From assembly GCF_004345855.1 (NCBI RefSeq), contig NZ_SLXN01000006.1, positions 248,001-312,000 on the forward strand: a stretch of DNA of 64,000 nt, read 5' to 3'. The translations under genes and the position numbers were made by a program. This document shows positions 18,743-27,072 of this stretch, piece after piece. The stretch comes from Sphingomonas sp. BK235 (lineage in GTDB: Bacteria > Pseudomonadota > Alphaproteobacteria > Sphingomonadales > Sphingomonadaceae). How positions within the stretch are numbered: the stretch's first letter is position 1; each line of letters opens with the position of its first letter. Under the pieces are notes generated by a model. It was not told the DNA's origin. It saw nothing but the letters and a program-made list of their open reading frames with translations, and ran no database searches.

Positions 18743-18785
18743 GATCGATGCTCCTGCTTGGGGGCGTGCGCCCGTTTGATGCGAT

Positions 18786-18801
18786 GCAACATGAATGTTG
18801 C
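18786..18801. promoter_or_regulatory. near-palindromic possible operator
   Basis: GCAACAT and ATGTTGC are separated by 2 bases in the leader region of the small secreted protein gene (start 18742, minus strand). The symmetry and position suggest a repressor site, or an mRNA hairpin in the leader. No matching regulator is known in the window. Confidence 0.35.
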
Positions 18802-18919
18802 GCCGCAGCGTGTGCAAATGTTCGTTCCGCAAACGTGATTGCAGGGCGTGCAGCCGTGGCCGCGGGGCACGCGCGTGCGTTTTGCGTCACCCCCGCGCTT
18901 CGGCTAAGGCGCCGCGCCT

Positions 18920-20647
18920 ATGACGCTCTTCACTCGCTTCGCCGCTCACGTCGACGCCGCGCTCGACGCGCTCACCGCCGCCGGCACGCTGCCGGCCGGG
19001 CTCGACCGCCGCAACGTCACGGTCGAGCCGCCGCGCGATCCCAGCCACGGCGATCTCGCCACCAACGCCGCGATGGTGCTCGCCAAGCCCGCCGCGACCA
19101 ACCCGCGCGCGCTCGCCGAGGCGCTGGCGGGCGAGCTGCGCGCGCTGCCCGACGTGGCCGAGGTGAGCGTCGCCGGTCCCGGCTTCATCAACCTGCGGCT
19201 GCGCGACGACGTGTGGCGCGACGAGATCGGCGCCATCCATGCGGCGGCGGCGGATTACGGTCGCTCGTCCGGCGGCGAGGGCGTCACCGTCAACATCGAA
19301 TATGTCTCGGCCAACCCGACCGGTCCGATGCACATGGGGCATTGCCGCGGCGCGGTGGTGGGCGACGCGCTCGCCAGCCTGCTCGAGTTCGCCGGCAACA
19401 AGGTGGTGCGCGAATATTACGTCAACGACGCCGGCGGGCAGGTCGACGTGCTCGCGCGCTCGGCGCACCTGCGCTACCGCGAGGCGCTCGGCGAGGATGT
19501 CGGCGCGGTGCCCGAGGGGCTGTATCCCGGCGACTATCTGATCCCGGTCGGCCGCGCGCTCGCCGAGGAGTTCGGCGACCGCTACGCCGCCGCGCCGGAA
19601 AGCGACTGGCTCGCGCTGTTCCGCACGCGCGCGGTGGCGGCGATGCTGGTGCTGATCCGCGACGACCTCGCGCTGCTCGGCATCCACCACGACCTGTTCT
19701 CGTCCGAGGCGGAGCTGCAGGCGGCGGGCAAGCCCGAGGCGGCCGAGGCGTGGCTGCGCGCGCGCGATCTCGTCTTTGACGGGGTGCTGGAGGCGCCCAA
19801 GGGCGAGACCCCCGAGGATTGGGAGCCGGTCGAGCTGCCGCTGTTCCGCTCGAGCCGCTTCGGTGACGACCAGGACCGGCCGATCAAGAAGTCGAACGGC
19901 AGCTGGACCTATTTCGGCGCCGACCTCGCCTATCATTTTCAGAAGGCGCAGGGCGCCGACCAGCTGATCGACATCTGGGGCGCCGACCATGCCGGCACGG
20001 TGAAGCGCATCCAGGCCGCGGTCGCCGCGCTGACCGAGGGCAAGACCCGCTTCGACGTCAAGCTGGTGCAGATGGTGCGGCTGCTGCGCGGCGGCGAGCC
20101 GGTCAAGATGTCGAAGCGCGCGGGCAATTTCGTCACGCTCGCCGACGTGGTGCGCGAGGTCGGCAAGGACGTGGTGCGCTTCACCATGCTGACGCGTCGC
20201 AGCGACGCGCAGATGGACTTCGACTTCGCCAAGGTGGTCGAGGCGTCGAAGGAGAATCCGGTCTTCTACGTGCAGTACGCGCACGCGCGCGTCCATTCGC
20301 TCCACCGCCGCGCCGCGGAGGCGGGGATCAGCGCCGAGGCGGCCGATCTGTCCCGGCTTGATACGGAGGAGCTCGCGCTGGTGAAGCGCGCGGCGCAGTT
20401 CCCGCGCGTGGTGGAGACCGCCGCGGCGGCGCGCGAGCCGCATCGCATCGCCTTCTATCTCTATGATCTCGCGGCCGAGTTTCATGCGCTCTGGAATGTC
20501 GGCAATGACCGGCCGGAGCGGCGCTTCCTCGTCCCGGAGGATGCTCGGGTCACCGCCGCGCGCTTGTCCTTGGCCGGCGCGATCGGCCAGATTATCCGCA
20601 ATGGCCTCGCCATCATGGGCGTGGAGGCGGTCACGGAGATGCACTGA
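18920..20647 (+). CDS. argS: arginyl-tRNA synthetase
   Basis: A 575-residue class I aminoacyl-tRNA synthetase charging tRNA-Arg. The ATP-binding HIGH-type motif is HMGH in NPTGPMHMGHCRG (about 130-142). KMSKR, corresponding to KMSKS, is near residue 395. The N-terminal Add-1 domain and the C-terminal DALR anticodon-binding domain (YLYDLAAEFHALWN) are complete. Its stop overlaps the ATG of the next gene (TGATG), so it is probably cotranscribed with the SPOR gene. Confidence 0.98.
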   Translation: MTLFTRFAAHVDAALDALTAAGTLPAGLDRRNVTVEPPRDPSHGDLATNAAMVLAKPAATNPRALAEALAGELRALPDVAEVSVAGPGFINLRLRDDVWRDEIGAIHAAAADYGRSSGGEGVTVNIEYVSANPTGPMHMGHCRGAVVGDALASLLEFAGNKVVREYYVNDAGGQVDVLARSAHLRYREALGEDVGAVPEGLYPGDYLIPVGRALAEEFGDRYAAAPESDWLALFRTRAVAAMLVLIRDDLALLGIHHDLFSSEAELQAAGKPEAAEAWLRARDLVFDGVLEAPKGETPEDWEPVELPLFRSSRFGDDQDRPIKKSNGSWTYFGADLAYHFQKAQGADQLIDIWGADHAGTVKRIQAAVAALTEGKTRFDVKLVQMVRLLRGGEPVKMSKRAGNFVTLADVVREVGKDVVRFTMLTRRSDAQMDFDFAKVVEASKENPVFYVQYAHARVHSLHRRAAEAGISAEAADLSRLDTEELALVKRAAQFPRVVETAAAAREPHRIAFYLYDLAAEFHALWNVGNDRPERRFLVPEDARVTAARLSLAGAIGQIIRNGLAIMGVEAVTEMH

Positions 20648-21384
20648 TGTCGAGGTCTCAGTCGTTCGCGCGCGGCGACGAGGACCGGCTGCCCTGGCTC
20701 GAGACGGTCGAGCCCGACGAGCCCGAGGGTGCGCCCGTCGGCCGCGTCGTGCTGCTCGTGCTGCTCGGGCTGGCGGTGCTCGGCGCGGTGCTGTTCGGCC
20801 TGTACCATTATCAGCGTAGCGCGGGCGGCGAGGGCGGGCTGATCGCCGCGCCCGCGGGCGACTATAAGGTCCGTCCCGACGAGCCCGGCGGTCTCAAGGT
20901 CGAGGGCGAGGGCGATTCGGCGATTGCCGCGAGCGCGGGCAGCAACACCGCGGCCGCGATCGATCTGAGCGCGGTGCCCGAGACGCCGATCGTGCGCCCG
21001 GGTGCGACGCCGGCCGCCGCGCCGCCGGCCCCGGCGCCCGCGCGCGGGGCGGCGAGCGTCAGCGCCTCCGTGCCCGAGGCGAGCGCGCCGCTGCGCGCCG
21101 CCCGCCCGGTCGCGGCGCCGACTGCCCGCGTCCCCGGCGCGGGGTCGGGCGGCGCGCAGGTCCAGCTCGGTGCGTTCCCGACGCAGGCGGCGGCGAACGC
21201 GGCGTGGAGTGCGATCGCCAAGCGGTTCGGCTATGTCGCCGAGCTGGAGAAATTGGTGCAACCCGCCACGGTCAACGGGCGCAACGTCTACCGGCTGCGC
21301 GTCAACGCGGGCAGCCCGCGCGCCGCGACCGATCTGTGCGGTCGCCTCAAGGTGGCGGGCGAACCCTGTTTCGTGACGGGCTGA
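20647..21384 (+). CDS. SPOR domain protein, single membrane anchor
   Basis: A 245-residue bitopic inner-membrane protein. There is a short acidic cytoplasmic head (1 to about 33), one TM helix (VVLLVLLGLAVLGAVLFGLY, about 34-53), a low-complexity Ala/Pro periplasmic linker (about 110-165), and a C-terminal SPOR domain (about 170-245: AQVQLGAFPTQAAANAAW, YRLRVNAGSPRAATDLC). It is probably recruited to the septum. The ATG overlaps the argS stop. The argS-SPOR-nagZ order is conserved in sphingomonads, but here mipA lies before nagZ on the opposite strand. Confidence 0.88.
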   Translation: MSRSQSFARGDEDRLPWLETVEPDEPEGAPVGRVVLLVLLGLAVLGAVLFGLYHYQRSAGGEGGLIAAPAGDYKVRPDEPGGLKVEGEGDSAIAASAGSNTAAAIDLSAVPETPIVRPGATPAAAPPAPAPARGAASVSASVPEASAPLRAARPVAAPTARVPGAGSGGAQVQLGAFPTQAAANAAWSAIAKRFGYVAELEKLVQPATVNGRNVYRLRVNAGSPRAATDLCGRLKVAGEPCFVTG

Positions 21385-21394
21385 ACCGTCGTCG

Positions 21395-22249
21395 TCAGCG
21401 GATCGAGAAGGTGTAGCTCAGCGCGATCCCGGCCGAGAGCTGATCGCGCGAATCCACCCGGCGGATCACCGGGGAGCGCGCCGCATCGTCCACCAGCCGC
21501 TGGTACATCGCCTGCGCCTGCACGCCCCAGCGCGGCGTGAGCGCGTAGATCACCCGGCTGGTCGCGCCGAGCGACTGGACGCCGGCACCCGGCGAATAGG
21601 TGGCGAGCCCGGTGCGCGCCGCCGCCTCGGGCGAGACGCCGAACCAGGCGCGCTGGTAGCGCGCGTCCGCCAGCGTGACCCGCGGCCCGAGCGACACCAG
21701 CCAATCGTCGCCGTCGCGGCGGACATAGTCGAGCCCGAGCTGGCTGATCCAGCCGCCATGCCCACCCAGCCCCTTGCGCACGTCGCCGCGCCAGCGCAGC
21801 CGGTCGCTCGTCCAGGTCTGCGCATAGCCGCCCAGCTCGACCGTGCGCGCCACCTCGGGCAGACCGACGAGCAGGTCGTCGGCGCGCCGCCGCCCCTCCA
21901 GCCGCATCACCGGCCCGAACTCGGCCGCGCCGCGACGCAGCAGCGCGATCGCATTGCCATCGCCGGGGGCACCGAAGCGGAACGGCGCGTCGCCGCGCGC
22001 GCGCGACAGGTTGAGCATCGGGGTGAGCCGCAGCGAATCATTGCCGGGGAAGCCGGGCTGGAGCTGCGGCCCGAGCGCCGCCCGGATGCGCAGCGGCTCG
22101 CGTCGCACGCGCTGTTCCGGCTTGGTCGGGATCAGCGGCTGGTCCGCGGCGACGTCGGGCGCGCGCGCATCGGGCGGACCGGCGCGCTCCTGTGCGGCGA
22201 CGGGGACGGCGGCGGCGAGAAGCAGCGGGCCGGCGGCGCGATATGACAT
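21395..22249 (-). CDS. MipA/OmpV family outer membrane protein
   Basis: A 284-residue outer membrane beta-barrel. A signal peptide ends at VAAQ (residue about 20). Landmarks of MipA/OmpV are RIRAALGPQLQPGFPGNDSL, the repeated amphipathic strands (LRWRGDVRKGLGGHGGWISQLGLDY), LSLGPRVTLADARYQRAWFGVSPEAA, and a C-terminal YTFSIR. MipA scaffolds murein enzymes in E. coli; most homologues are uncharacterised. It is convergent with the SPOR gene (10 bases apart) and interrupts the usual SPOR-nagZ adjacency. Confidence 0.85.
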   Translation of the reverse strand: MSYRAAGPLLLAAAVPVAAQERAGPPDARAPDVAADQPLIPTKPEQRVRREPLRIRAALGPQLQPGFPGNDSLRLTPMLNLSRARGDAPFRFGAPGDGNAIALLRRGAAEFGPVMRLEGRRRADDLLVGLPEVARTVELGGYAQTWTSDRLRWRGDVRKGLGGHGGWISQLGLDYVRRDGDDWLVSLGPRVTLADARYQRAWFGVSPEAAARTGLATYSPGAGVQSLGATSRVIYALTPRWGVQAQAMYQRLVDDAARSPVIRRVDSRDQLSAGIALSYTFSIR

Positions 22250-22378
22250 GCGGATCCCTTCGACACCCCCGTGTGACCTGGATCAACGCCTTGGCCGCCT
22301 TCACGGGTCCGCCACCGCGGGACGGCGGTGCACGAGGGGATTTCCCACGGCGCGTGTGGCACTCTACAAGCCGCGCGC

Positions 22379-23380
22379 ATGAAGCCCGTCATCTTCGGCC
22401 TGTCCGGCCTCGAGCTCAGCGCGTCCGAGCGCGACTTCTTCCGCGCCGCGCGCCCCGCGGGCTATATCCTGTTCAAGCGCAACGTGGCGGATCGTGCCCA
22501 GCTGCGCGCGCTGACCGACTCGCTGCGCGCGCTGGAGGGGCGCGACGACGTGCCGATCCTGGTCGATCAGGAGGGCGGGCGCGTGGCGCGGCTGGGGCCG
22601 CCCGAGTGGCCCGCCTTCCCGGCCGGGCCGGCGTTCGACCGGCTGTACGAACTCGCCCCGATTTCCGCGATCGAGGCGGCACGCGCCAACGCGCACGCGC
22701 TGGGGCTGATGCTCGCCGAGGTGGGGATCACGGTCGACTGCCACCCGATCCTCGACGTGGCGCGCGCCGACACGACCGAGGCGATCGCGTCGCGCGCCTT
22801 CGGCGGCGAGCCGATGCGCGTCGCCGCCATGGGCCGCGCCACGCTGGAGGGGCTGGCCGCGGGCGGCGTCGTGGGCGTGGTCAAGCACATGCCGGGGCAC
22901 GGCCGCGCGCTGCTCGACACGCACTATCACCTGCCGACCGTCACCGCCGCGGCGGAGGAACTGGAGGACGATCTCGCCCCCTTCCGCGCGCTGGCGCACG
23001 CGCCGATGGGGATGACGAGCCATATCGTCTTCGAGGCGTGGGATCGCGAGCGGCCCGCGACGCTCTCGCCGGTGGTGATCGAGCAGGTGATCCGCGGGGC
23101 GATCGGCTTCGACGGGCTGCTGATGACCGACGACATCGACATGAAGGCGCTGTCGGGCACCGCGGGCGACAAGGCCGCGGGCGCGATCGCGGCGGGCTGC
23201 GACCTGGTGCTCGACTGCTGGGCGCGCATGCCCGAGATGGAGCAGATCGTCGAACGGCTCGACGACATCGCGCCGGTGTCGCTGGCGCGGCTGGAGCGCG
23301 CGATGGCGACGCTGACCCCGCCCGCGGGCGACCTGGCGGCGCTGCTGGACACGCGCGACCGGTTGCTGGCGCTGGTGTAG
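22379..23380 (+). CDS. nagZ: beta-N-acetylhexosaminidase NagZ
   Basis: A 333-residue GH3 enzyme that removes GlcNAc from 1,6-anhydro-muropeptides in cell-wall recycling. It has VDQEGGRVARL (63-72) and the GH3 signature KHMPGHG (169-175) with the catalytic D/H loop DTHYHLP. The nucleophile aspartate is in GLLMTDDIDM. It is a compact single-domain cytoplasmic form with no signal peptide. The ATG at 22379 begins MKPVIFGLSG; in-frame sequence upstream is not conserved-looking. It precedes scpA across a repeat. Confidence 0.95.
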   Translation: MKPVIFGLSGLELSASERDFFRAARPAGYILFKRNVADRAQLRALTDSLRALEGRDDVPILVDQEGGRVARLGPPEWPAFPAGPAFDRLYELAPISAIEAARANAHALGLMLAEVGITVDCHPILDVARADTTEAIASRAFGGEPMRVAAMGRATLEGLAAGGVVGVVKHMPGHGRALLDTHYHLPTVTAAAEELEDDLAPFRALAHAPMGMTSHIVFEAWDRERPATLSPVVIEQVIRGAIGFDGLLMTDDIDMKALSGTAGDKAAGAIAAGCDLVLDCWARMPEMEQIVERLDDIAPVSLARLERAMATLTPPAGDLAALLDTRDRLLALV

Positions 23381-23396
23381 GCGCTCACTTCGCTGC

Positions 23397-23490
23397 CTGT
23401 TCCCCGGCGGAAGCCGGGGTCCAGGTGGGAAGGCCGTCGTGGAGCACACCAGCGTCCCCCACCTGGGCCCCGGCTTTCGCCGGGGAACAG
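23397..23490. repeat. palindromic intergenic repeat, family 2
   Basis: A left arm (23397-23429, starting CTGTTCCCCGGCGGAAGCCG) is inverted in the right arm (23458-23490), leaving a 28-base centre. Each arm also folds on itself (CCCCGGC/GCCGGGG). It is distinct from the GTCATCCCGG family and lies between nagZ and scpA. Confidence 0.88.
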
Positions 23491-23626
23491 GAGCGTGTGA
23501 GGGAAGGGCAGCGCCTACGCCCCGGCGTCCCCCTCAGCGCCCCCTCTAGCCGCGCCCCGAGTCACGTGCCACGGTGCGGCGCATGTGTCGCGTCAGCGCC
23601 TTGCCCTCTCGCCCCGGCGCCATCCG

Positions 23627-24361
23627 GTGAGCGACGCGCCCGAGCAGCTGACGCTCGATCTGGAGGGCTGGGAAGGGCCGCTCGACCTGCTGCTGTCGCT
23701 CGCCCGCGCGCAGAAGGTGGACCTGCGCGAGATCTCGATCCTCGCGCTGGTCGAGCAATATCTCCGCTACGTCGAACGCGCGCGCGTGCTCCAGCTCGAG
23801 CTCGCCGCCGACTATCTCGTGATGGCGGCGTGGCTGGCCTATCTCAAGTCGGCGCTGCTGCTGCCGCGCGACCCCGAGGTGGAGCCCGACGCCGACGAGC
23901 TGGCGATGCGGCTGCAGCTGCGGCTCGAGCGGCTCGACGCGATGCGCGACGCCGGCGCGCGGCTGATGGCGCGCGACCGGCTGGGGCGCGACGTCTTCCG
24001 CCGCGCCGCGCCCGAGGGGCTGCGCGTGGTGCGCAAGGCGCAGTGGACCGCCGACCTCTACGAGCTGATGACCGCCTATGGCCGCGTCTCGGCGCGCTCG
24101 CGCCCGGTGATGCACGTCGTCCACGACCGCGAGGTGATGACGCTGGAGGCGGCGATCGCGCGCGTCGCGGCGCTGGTCGGCAGCGCGATCGACTGGCGCA
24201 CGATCGAGGCCTTCCTGCCCGAGCAGGCGAGCGTCGCGCTGCGCCGCTCGGCGCTGGCGTCGAGCTTCCTCGCCGCGCTCGAGCTGGCGCGGCAGGGGCG
24301 GGTCGAGCTGCGGCAGGAGGCCCCGTTCGCGCCGCTCTACCTGCGGCGGCCGGCGGCGTGA
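23627..24361 (+). CDS. scpA: segregation and condensation protein A
   Basis: A 244-residue kleisin that bridges SMC with ScpB in chromosome condensation. The N-terminal signature [20 protein letters not shown] (about 10-29) and [16 protein letters not shown] are clear. A helical middle and a winged-helix C-terminus follow. The GTG at 23627 is chosen because it directly precedes the conserved region, but there is no strong ribosome site and an in-frame GTG at 23585 is possible. The stop overlaps scpB (GTGA). Confidence 0.92.
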   Translation: MSDAPEQLTLDLEGWEGPLDLLLSLARAQKVDLREISILALVEQYLRYVERARVLQLELAADYLVMAAWLAYLKSALLLPRDPEVEPDADELAMRLQLRLERLDAMRDAGARLMARDRLGRDVFRRAAPEGLRVVRKAQWTADLYELMTAYGRVSARSRPVMHVVHDREVMTLEAAIARVAALVGSAIDWRTIEAFLPEQASVALRRSALASSFLAALELARQGRVELRQEAPFAPLYLRRPAA

Positions 24362-24927
24362 GCGCGGCGATCGAGCGCGCGGTGGAGGCGGTGCTGTTCG
24401 CCAGCGCCGAGCCGCTGTCGATCGATTCGCTGCGCGCCTATGTCGGCGACGGCGACATCCGCGCCGCGATCGCCGCCGTGGCCGAGCGCTACCGCGGTCG
24501 CGGCGTCGAGCTGGTCGAGCGCGGCGGGCGCTGGCATTTCCAGACCGCGCCCGATCTCGCCCACCTGCTGCGCCGCGACCGCGAGGAGGTGCGCCGGCTC
24601 AGCCGCGCCGGGATCGAGACGCTCGCGATCATCGCCTATCACGAGCCGGTCAGCCGCGCCGAGATCGAGGCGATCCGCGGCGTCCAGGTCGCCAAGGGGA
24701 CGCTCGACGTGCTGATGGAGGCGGGCTGGGTCCGCCCCGCCGGCCGGCGCGAGGTGCCGGGGCGCCCGCTCATTTATGCCACCACCCCCGAATTCCTGTC
24801 ACATTTCGGGCTCACCAGCCGACGCGACCTGCCGGGCATCGACGATCTGCGCGCCGCGGGGCTGCTCGATCCGGTCGATCTCGCCTTCGAGCAACTCGCG
24901 GTGGAAAAAGACGCCGACGACGACTAG
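24358..24927 (+). CDS. scpB: segregation and condensation protein B
   Basis: A 189-residue ScpB, partner of ScpA and SMC. It has two winged-helix domains: [20 protein letters not shown] at the start, and [20 protein letters not shown] with [17 protein letters not shown] in the second domain, all typical of ScpB. The GTG start overlaps the scpA stop by four bases, indicating coupling. tatA follows after 26 bases, so scpAB-tatABC may be one operon. Confidence 0.95.
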   Translation: MSAAIERAVEAVLFASAEPLSIDSLRAYVGDGDIRAAIAAVAERYRGRGVELVERGGRWHFQTAPDLAHLLRRDREEVRRLSRAGIETLAIIAYHEPVSRAEIEAIRGVQVAKGTLDVLMEAGWVRPAGRREVPGRPLIYATTPEFLSHFGLTSRRDLPGIDDLRAAGLLDPVDLAFEQLAVEKDADDD

Positions 24928-24953
24928 ATGACACGCAATTAGGAGATTCCGTC

Positions 24954-25193
24954 ATGGGCAGCTTCAGTCTTCCGCATATCCTCATCCTCGCGATCGTCGC
25001 GGTCCTGCTGCTCGGTGGCGGGCGCTTCTCGAACCTGATGGGCGATGTCGCCAAGGGCGTGAAGAACTTCAAGAAGGGCATGGCTGAGGAGGACGCCGAG
25101 GATCGCGCGCCCAAGCCGCGCATCGAGGCGCAGTCGAGCGCCGAGCCCGCGTTCGATCGCGACGCCGACCGAGTCCGCGAGGAGCGGCGCTGA
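24954..25193 (+). CDS. tatA: Sec-independent translocase subunit TatA
   Basis: A 79-residue TatA, the pore-forming component for export of folded proteins. It has a short N-terminal TM helix ([15 protein letters not shown], about 8-22), the FG-like hinge (here [21 protein letters not shown]), an amphipathic helix, and a charged tail. AGGAG precedes the ATG. It is first in the tatABC run. Confidence 0.96.
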   Translation: MGSFSLPHILILAIVAVLLLGGGRFSNLMGDVAKGVKNFKKGMAEEDAEDRAPKPRIEAQSSAEPAFDRDADRVREERR

Positions 25194-25219
25194 TCCCTCG
25201 CACCCGGCCGGCACGCTGA

Positions 25220-25657
25220 ATGTTCAACATCGATTCGTCCGAGTTCCTGCTGGTCGCGCTGGTCGCGCTGGTGGTGATCGGCCCCAAGGACCTGCCCAAG
25301 GCGATGCGGGTGGTCGGCTATTGGGTCGGCCGCGCGCGCGCGGTCGGGCGCCAGTTCCGCGCCGGCTTCGACGAGATGGTGCGCGAGGCCGAGCTGGAGG
25401 AGATGGAGAAGAAGTGGAAGGCGGAGAACGAGCGGATCATGCGTGAGCACCCGATGATCCCGCCGCCCCCGCCCGAGCCCGCGTCGGGCGAGCACGCGCC
25501 CGCGCAGATCGAGCATACGCCCACGGACGCGTCCTTGGCCCCCCCGCACGGCGCGCCGGCGCACGAGGATCACCCGCCGGTGATGGTCGAACAGCCGCGC
25601 GTCGTGCCGGGTGCGCCGGACGTTCCTCCGGCGGCTGACAGCAAGGCCGCGTCGTGA
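25220..25657 (+). CDS. tatB: Sec-independent translocase subunit TatB
   Basis: A 145-residue TatB, which with TatC forms the twin-arginine signal receptor. MFNIDSSEFLLVALVALVVI gives the single TM helix. GPKDLPKAMRVVG is the hinge and start of the amphipathic helix, and a long Glu/Lys coiled helix (about 50-80) leads to a Pro/Ala-rich tail. The stop overlaps the tatC start (GTGA). Confidence 0.95.
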   Translation: MFNIDSSEFLLVALVALVVIGPKDLPKAMRVVGYWVGRARAVGRQFRAGFDEMVREAELEEMEKKWKAENERIMREHPMIPPPPPEPASGEHAPAQIEHTPTDASLAPPHGAPAHEDHPPVMVEQPRVVPGAPDVPPAADSKAAS

Positions 25658-26433
25658 GCGAGGTCGTCGACGAGCTGGAAGACAGCCGCGCGCCGCTGCT
25701 CGACCATCTGCTCGAGCTCCGCCGCCGCCTGCTCTATTGCATCGCCTCGGTGGTGCTGGCCTTCGCGGTCTGCTGGTATTTCGCCGAGGACATCTTCGCC
25801 TTCCTGGTGCAGCCGCTGCTGACCGCGGGGCAGAAGACGCTGATCTACACGCAGCTGTTCGAGGCCTTCTTCGTCCAGGTGAAGGTCGCCTTCTTCGCCG
25901 CGATGATGATCTCCTTCCCGGTGATCGCGATGCAGCTGTGGCAGTTCGTCGCGCCCGGCCTGTACCGCAAGGAGAAGCGCGCGCTGCTGCCCTTCCTGCT
26001 GGCGACGCCGCTGCTGTTCCTGCTCGGTGCCTCGATGGCTTATTATATCGCCATCCCGATGGCGCTCCACTTCCTGCTCGGCTTCTCCGGCACGGTCGGC
26101 GGGGTGCAGCAGCAGGCGCTGCCGGCGATGGGCTATTATCTCAGCTTCGTCATGCAGTTCCTGTTCGGCTTCGGCGCCGCCTTCCTGCTGCCGGTGCTGC
26201 TGATGCTGCTCGAGCGCGCCGGCATCGTGACGCGCAAGCAGCTGATCGGCGCGCGCCGCTACGCGATCGTCGGCGCCTTCGCCATCGCCGCGGTGCTGAC
26301 GCCGCCCGACGTCGGCTCGCAGCTGCTGCTCGCGATCCCGCTGGTGATCCTCTACGAGCTGGCGATCGTCGGCATCTGGTTCACCGAGCGCAAGCGCGCG
26401 CGCGAGACGGCGGCCGCGGTCGAGGCGGAATAG
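25654..26433 (+). CDS. tatC: Sec-independent translocase subunit TatC
   Basis: A 259-residue polytopic inner-membrane protein with six TM helices, the core receptor of the Tat system. Conserved features are the N-terminal HLLELRRRLLY segment, FEAFFVQVKVAFFAAMMISFPV, and FLLPVLLMLLERAGIV. The GTG at 25654 overlaps tatB. Family 1 repeats lie immediately downstream. Confidence 0.97.
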   Translation: MSEVVDELEDSRAPLLDHLLELRRRLLYCIASVVLAFAVCWYFAEDIFAFLVQPLLTAGQKTLIYTQLFEAFFVQVKVAFFAAMMISFPVIAMQLWQFVAPGLYRKEKRALLPFLLATPLLFLLGASMAYYIAIPMALHFLLGFSGTVGGVQQQALPAMGYYLSFVMQFLFGFGAAFLLPVLLMLLERAGIVTRKQLIGARRYAIVGAFAIAAVLTPPDVGSQLLLAIPLVILYELAIVGIWFTERKRARETAAAVEAE

Positions 26434-26478
26434 GGGGCGGTTACCCCGCGCTCAGGGCATTTGCCTCCAACGATCAGC

Positions 26479-26574
26479 CGTCATCCCGGACTTGTTCCGG
26501 GATCCACGGGTCCGCAGGAGCAACGTCTTGGGAGCGCGCGGCACCGTGGATCCCGGAACAAGTCCGGGATGACG
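26479..26574. repeat. palindromic intergenic repeat, family 1 (copy 3)
   Basis: Inverted arms 26479-26506 and 26547-26574, the same arm sequence as copy 1 (GTCATCCCGGACTTGTTCCG). The centre contains a CGCAGGAGC motif also seen in the short hairpin family. It lies downstream of tatC. The remaining 100 bases before the terminator at 26676 show nothing recognisable. Confidence 0.9.
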
Positions 26575-26675
26575 ACGGATGATGGGCCTCCCCCGCGTCG
26601 TGCCACGGCATCGTGCGACGGCGCCGTGCAAGGAAGCCTCCTTCCAGCGCTCTCGACACCACGTCACCCCATAGC

Positions 26676-26706
26676 AAAAGGCGGGCCGCGTTATCGCGAC
26701 CCGCCT
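26676..26706 (-). terminator. Rho-independent terminator of the entericidin gene
   Basis: Read on the minus strand, AGGCGGGTCGCG pairs with CGCGGCCCGCCT (one G-U) around an ATAA loop, followed by TTTT. It begins about 27 bases after the entericidin stop codon. Strong stem plus T-run make this one of the clearest terminators in the window. Confidence 0.85.
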
Positions 26707-26733
26707 CCCGTGCGACCCTCGAAGGGATGAAGA

Positions 26734-26868
26734 TTACTTCGTCTTGTCGGCCGCCGTGCTCACCGCGTCGCCTGCCGACGACACGTCCTTGCCGACGCCA
26801 CCGACCGTGTTGCACGCCGCCACCAGAACCGCGCCGGCCAGAGCCGCGACCGTCATCATCTTACGCAT
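26734..26868 (-). CDS. entericidin A/B family lipoprotein
   Basis: A 44-residue lipoprotein. The signal peptide MRKMMTVAALAGAVLVAAC places the lipidated Cys at residue 19. The mature peptide NTVGGVGKDVSSAGDAVSTA matches the entericidin pattern (CNTxxGxGxDxxxxGxAxxxAA). Entericidins are small envelope lipoproteins linked to stress and stationary phase. It is too short for ordinary ORF filters. AGGAGG precedes the ATG with good spacing, a terminator follows, and a GGAAC-N16-CATT EcfG-like promoter lies about 30 bases upstream, next to the general stress response locus. Confidence 0.88.
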   Translation of the reverse strand: MRKMMTVAALAGAVLVAACNTVGGVGKDVSSAGDAVSTAADKTK

Positions 26869-26896
26869 GGACTGCCTCCTAGAAGATCATCGCGAC

Positions 26897-26921
26897 AATG
26901 CGCGACAACCGCGATCGTTCC
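26897..26921 (-). promoter_or_regulatory. possible EcfG promoter of the entericidin gene
   Basis: On the minus strand GGAAC (26921-26917) is followed after exactly 16 bases by CATT (26900-26897). The EcfG consensus is GGAAC-N16/17-CGTT, so there is one mismatch in the -10. The spacing and distance to the ATG at 26868 fit a short leader carrying the AGGAGG site. Confidence 0.5.
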
Positions 26922-26964
26922 GCGCGTGCAATAGCGTGCGGCGAGCGAAGCGACGGATCTGAAA

Positions 26965-27066
26965 GGATAAAGGCCCGGAAGCGTCACCGGGGGGGGGGAG
27001 GGGTGGACGCTTCCGGGCCTATGTCGCGGACAGCGAGAGCGGGGGGGCATAAAGTCGCTGTCCGGG
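26965..27066 (-). ncRNA. candidate EcfG-dependent small RNA with two C-rich hairpin loops
   Basis: On the minus strand, two strong stems stand in tandem. Stem 1 is a 10-bp CGGACAGCGA/TCGCTGTCCG (27064-27055 with 27036-27027), loop containing seven C. Stem 2 is a 15-bp AGGCCCGGAAGCGTC and its complement (27020-27006 with 26985-26971), loop containing CCCCTCCCCCCC, followed by TTTATCCTTT as a terminator tail. The loops are complementary to Shine-Dalgarno sequences. A GGAAC-N16-CGTT promoter ends about 7 bases before the presumed 5' end. No ORF fits. The design recalls stress sRNAs with C-rich loops such as Caulobacter GsrN; homology is not claimed. Confidence 0.65.
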
Positions 27067-27072
27067 TAGCTG

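Noticed and set aside
26986..27050. The G-runs (ten and seven G) as a G-quadruplex or slippage artefact
   Set aside because: They lie in the loops of two perfect stems and read as C-rich loops on the strand that has an EcfG promoter and a terminator tail, so an RNA gene explains them better. The exact run length could still be a sequencing uncertainty.
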